From positions 1-6,592 of the forward strand of contig JACMMA010000169.1 of NCBI GenBank assembly GCA_014379275.1: 6,592 nucleotides of DNA, in the 5' to 3' direction. Origin of the DNA: Armatimonadota bacterium (GTDB taxonomy: Bacteria > Armatimonadota > Armatimonadia > Armatimonadales > Armatimonadaceae). Both the position numbers and the translations under genes were made by a program. The notes beneath the pieces are model-generated. The model did not search any database. It was not told where the DNA came from and saw only the letters and a list, made by a program, of their open reading frames with translations. Positions 4,196 to 6,592 of the stretch are shown here, piece by piece (the first letter of the stretch is position 1; each line of letters starts with the position of its first letter).

Positions 4196-6247
4196 TCAGC
4201 GCACCGCCGCCCCGGCAGGCACGCCGGTTTCGGGCGTCACCAGCACCGGGCGACCGTCGGGACCGTCTACCGCGAGGAGCATTCCCTGCGAAACGATGCC
4301 GCGCATCTTGCGCGGCGCGAGGTTCGCGATCACCACGATCTTCTTGCCGGTCAACTCTTCCGGCGTGTACCATTCGGCGATCGCGGATAGCAAGTCGCGC
4401 TCATCACCCGCACCCATCGAGATGCGCAAATGAAGCAACTTGTCCGCGTTCGGCACGCGCGTCACGGAAAGCACCTCGGCGACCTTGAGTTGTACCTTGG
4501 CGAAATCGTCAATCGTGATGTATGCCGGTTCGACGGGCATCTCGATGGTCCTGTCGGTCTGTTGGGTTGTCGGGTTCGCGGGAGCCGCGCTTTCGGTGTT
4601 CTGTGTATCGGACATAATGTTTGGTTTCCTTTCCGGCTCCCCCAGAATTGGGGGTCGGGGGGCTACAATCTTTTTCGTGTCGATGCGCGGGAACAGTGGG
4701 GTCGCTTCGCCGGTCAGCGTGCCGGGCTGCAGGACGCCGAATCGCTTTTCGGTCTCCCACGCGCCTTCCACCCCGAACGATTCCGAAACGCCCAACTGAC
4801 GCGCCATTTCTTTCGCCGCGTTCGGCATCACGGGCGACACCAATAGCGCGGCGAGACGGGTCCCTTCGAGCGCGTTGTAAACCGCGTCCGCGACCGCCGC
4901 ATCGTCGCCTTGTTTCGCCGCGATCCACGGCGTCTTTTCCGCCAGGTAAACGTTCACCGCCGAGATCAGCGTCCACGCGGACTGCAACGCCAGTCCCCAA
5001 TCAAATTTCTCCAGGGCGGACTCGTAACCCGCCACCGCGGACTGGGCGACGGCTTTCAAGCCGTCGTCGAGTGCACGCGGCGTCGGTACCTGACCGGTGT
5101 GATACCGGGCACGCAGGGTGCGGTTGAGCACGTTGCCTAAGTCGTTCGCTAGATCCGTATTGAACCGGGAAACAAGCATTTCTACCGAAAACTCGGAATC
5201 GTCGGAAAAACGGATGTCGCGCACGAGGTAATAGCGGAGCGCGTCCACGCAGATCCGCTCGCTCGCGCCGCTCGCTTCCTGCAGGAGCGCGACCATATCC
5301 TGCGGCGACGGGATGTTCCCCTTGGACTTCGCGCCCTTCTCGCCGCCGACCGTCCACCAGCCGTGTCCGACGATATGCCCCGGTAATGGCAGATCGAGTG
5401 CCATCAGCACGGCGGGCCAGAACGTCGCGTGGAACCGCGTATAAATTTCCTTCGCCATCAGGTGCGCGTCGCAGGGCCAGAGCATTTCATAGCCCGCGTC
5501 GGGCCAGCCGGTCTCGGTCAGGTAGTTGATCAAGGCGTCGAACCAGACATAGACCACCGCCGTGTCTTCCGCACCGGGTACCGGGATGCCCCAGCCGGTG
5601 CGGTTTTGCGTGATCGTGATGTCGCGCAACCCTTCCTCGATGAACGCGAGGACTTCGTTGCGGCGGGTCGGGGGCAACAGGAAATCCGGGTTCGCCAGGA
5701 TGTGGGCTTTCAAACGATCGCCGTACGCCGACAGTTTGAAGAAGTATGCCTCCTCCTGCACCCGCTCCACGGTCGCGCCTTTGTTCACACCCTCGGCAAT
5801 CACGACTTTCGTTTGCGCGTCTACGTCGGTGTCACGGAAGAACGTTTCGTCCTTGACCGAGTACCAGCCCTCGTAGGTGCCCTTGTAAATATCCCCGGAC
5901 GTGGACAGGCGGCGGAACACCTCCTGCACGACGGACACATGGCGCGGGTCAGTGGTGCGGAAGAAGTGGTCGTAGTCGCAGTCGAGGAACTTCCATGTTT
6001 CGACGAAGCGTTGCGACACTTCGTCCACAAACGCCAGCGGGTCCTTGCCCTCTTTTTGCGCAGCTTCCAGGACTTTGCGGGCGTTCTCGTCGGTCCCGGT
6101 CAGGAAGTAGGGGTGCGTACCGCGCAGGAACTGGTATCGCTTCAGAGCGTCGGCGAGCAAGGTCGTAGTCGCGGTGCCGATGTGCGGCGAACCGTTGACA
6201 TAGTAAATGGGCGTGGTGACGTAGTAACGTTTTTCGGTTGAAGGCAT
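4196..6247 (-). CDS. metG: Methionyl-tRNA synthetase with fused C-terminal tRNA-binding domain
   Basis: This 683-residue class I cytoplasmic enzyme charges tRNA-Met with methionine. The Rossmann fold starts with YYVTTPIYYVNGSPHIGT, with the HIGH-type motif PHIG at 21-24. The inserted connective domain (about 118-170) has EGWYSVKDETFF where zinc-knuckle members have cysteines, and no CxxC remains, so this is a zinc-free type. The second ATP motif reads KGAKS (304-308) in place of KMSKS, keeping both lysines. The anticodon domain (about 380-520) keeps Asn372/Arg376 in an NxxxR pattern and Pro440-Trp441, like the anticodon readers of the E. coli enzyme. It ends in TPLFPRID, where shorter synthetases stop. 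A linker (about 524-577) leads to a Trbp111/CsaA-like OB-fold domain (578-683, ITIDDFAKVQLKVAEVL), which serves dimerisation and tRNA binding. No clear Shine-Dalgarno precedes the ATG, but the N-terminus fits the family well. It lies 97 bases after cobS on the same strand. Confidence 0.96.
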   Translation of the reverse strand: MPSTEKRYYVTTPIYYVNGSPHIGTATTTLLADALKRYQFLRGTHPYFLTGTDENARKVLEAAQKEGKDPLAFVDEVSQRFVETWKFLDCDYDHFFRTTDPRHVSVVQEVFRRLSTSGDIYKGTYEGWYSVKDETFFRDTDVDAQTKVVIAEGVNKGATVERVQEEAYFFKLSAYGDRLKAHILANPDFLLPPTRRNEVLAFIEEGLRDITITQNRTGWGIPVPGAEDTAVVYVWFDALINYLTETGWPDAGYEMLWPCDAHLMAKEIYTRFHATFWPAVLMALDLPLPGHIVGHGWWTVGGEKGAKSKGNIPSPQDMVALLQEASGASERICVDALRYYLVRDIRFSDDSEFSVEMLVSRFNTDLANDLGNVLNRTLRARYHTGQVPTPRALDDGLKAVAQSAVAGYESALEKFDWGLALQSAWTLISAVNVYLAEKTPWIAAKQGDDAAVADAVYNALEGTRLAALLVSPVMPNAAKEMARQLGVSESFGVEGAWETEKRFGVLQPGTLTGEATPLFPRIDTKKIVAPRPPILGEPERKPNIMSDTQNTESAAPANPTTQQTDRTIEMPVEPAYITIDDFAKVQLKVAEVLSVTRVPNADKLLHLRISMGAGDERDLLSAIAEWYTPEELTGKKIVVIANLAPRKMRGIVSQGMLLAVDGPDGRPVLVTPETGVPAGAAVR
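4639..4654. repeat. Palindrome inside the metG interdomain linker
   Basis: CCCCCA (4639-4644) and TGGGGG (4649-4654) form a perfect 6-bp inverted repeat around a 4-base loop. On the coding (reverse) strand it reads CCCCCAATTCTGGGGG and encodes PPILG. Such a palindrome is expected between genes more than inside a synthetase, and it lies exactly in the non-conserved linker. Only one copy is in the window, so calling it a dispersed repeat is inference. Confidence 0.5.
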
Positions 6248-6344
6248 AGTAGGACTGTATCGTCGGACGCGACGCGATGCATAAACGCCCGGCGATTAGT
6301 GTACCGTATTTCCGCCCCCGGCGAAAAGTGGTGGCGACAGCTAA
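6248..6344 (-). promoter_or_regulatory. cobS-metG gap with a possible weak metG promoter
   Basis: This 97-base stretch separates the cobS stop from the metG start. The best promoter-like element is TACACT on the reverse strand (6298-6303), about 50 bases before the metG ATG. No convincing -35 box lies at the right distance, only T-rich and G-rich sequence. No T-box, riboswitch or terminator hairpin was recognised, and the last bases before the ATG show no clear ribosome binding site. Cotranscription from cobS is equally possible. Confidence 0.2.
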
Positions 6345-6592
6345 TCAGGAGCGGAACAGGAGCGCGTAGATCAGGAGTTCGACGACCTGGTTCGTCGCGC
6401 CGAGGCAGTCGCCCGTTAGCCCGCCGACGAAGCCGCGGAAGAACCGCTCCGCGCCGTAGCAGACCGCAAGCGTCATCCCGAACGCAATCAGGGTGGCGGG
6501 GATTCCGAACGTGATCCCCCCGAACACGGCGACGGTCGCGGTCGCGATAATCAGACGCCGCCGTGTGACCTGCCCCGCGAACGGTTTCGCCA
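6345..6592 (-). CDS. cobS: Adenosylcobinamide-GDP ribazoletransferase CobS (C-terminal part; start lies outside the window)
   Basis: The reverse-strand frame is open from the right edge to TGA at 6345-6347, giving about 81 residues. This integral membrane enzyme joins adenosylcobinamide-GDP with alpha-ribazole (or its phosphate) in the last steps of cobalamin synthesis. The diagnostic part is GGLTGDCLGATNQVVELL, the C-terminal GxTGDxxGAxxE-type block of CobS, followed by a short hydrophobic end (LLIYALLFRS). Before it come an Arg-rich turn (TRRR) and hydrophobic segments (LIIATATVAVFGG and IPATLIAFGMTLAVCYGA) that fit membrane helices. The first start-like codon in the visible part, GTG at 6525-6527, is internal. 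Other cobalamin genes may lie to the right. The gene runs in the same direction as metG, but no functional link between the two is evident. Confidence 0.9.
   Translation of the reverse strand, partial: AKPFAGQVTRRRLIIATATVAVFGGITFGIPATLIAFGMTLAVCYGAERFFRGFVGGLTGDCLGATNQVVELLIYALLFRS

Noticed and set aside
5429..6241. A 270-codon forward open frame opposite metG
   Set aside because: It is the antisense shadow of the conserved synthetase catalytic domain, with no domain and no convincing ribosome binding site.
6248..6344. T-box or SAM-type riboswitch ahead of metG
   Set aside because: The gap is only 97 bases and shows no T-box core or riboswitch motif that I can recognise.

Overview
The window is a high-GC bacterial segment (about 60% G+C by eye) with seven genes and almost no free space. 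It has two parts: a forward-strand copper-handling operon (positions 1 to 3639) and a reverse-strand housekeeping group (3651 to 6592). The two parts converge with only 11 bases between their stop codons. The organism cannot be named from this sequence. The gene set and G-run hairpins would suit a high-GC, deep-branching bacterium; Armatimonadota is one weak guess.

Copper operon, left to right: the 3' end of a CsoR-type Cu(I)-sensing repressor, a 98-residue HMA (heavy-metal-associated domain) protein resembling a CopZ chaperone, an 883-residue Cu(I)-exporting P1B-type ATPase (CopA), and a 126-residue membrane-anchored cupredoxin-like protein. Junctions are tight: 11 bases, 54 bases, then a 4-base ATGA overlap. 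The inferred circuit is that copper loads CsoR and releases it from an operator left of the window. The chaperone then takes up cytosolic Cu(I), CopA pumps it outward, and the anchored cupredoxin binds it outside the membrane. A GC-rich hairpin sits between the chaperone and the pump.

Reverse-strand group, in transcription order (right to left): the 3' end of cobS (last steps of cobalamin synthesis), metG (methionyl-tRNA synthetase with a fused C-terminal tRNA-binding domain), and a small DinB-fold protein. A perfect GC-rich hairpin lies between metG and the DinB gene.

Most of the content belongs to known families, and I see no wholly new system. The points most worth a second look are these: the metG interdomain linker reads through a palindrome and contains an internal ATG, as if an intergenic region had been fused into the frame; the synthetase has KGAKS where KMSKS is expected; CopA's second HMA-like domain has lost its CxxC; and the cupredoxin-like protein has no histidine at all. 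No tRNA, rRNA, CRISPR array, insertion sequence or phage gene was seen.
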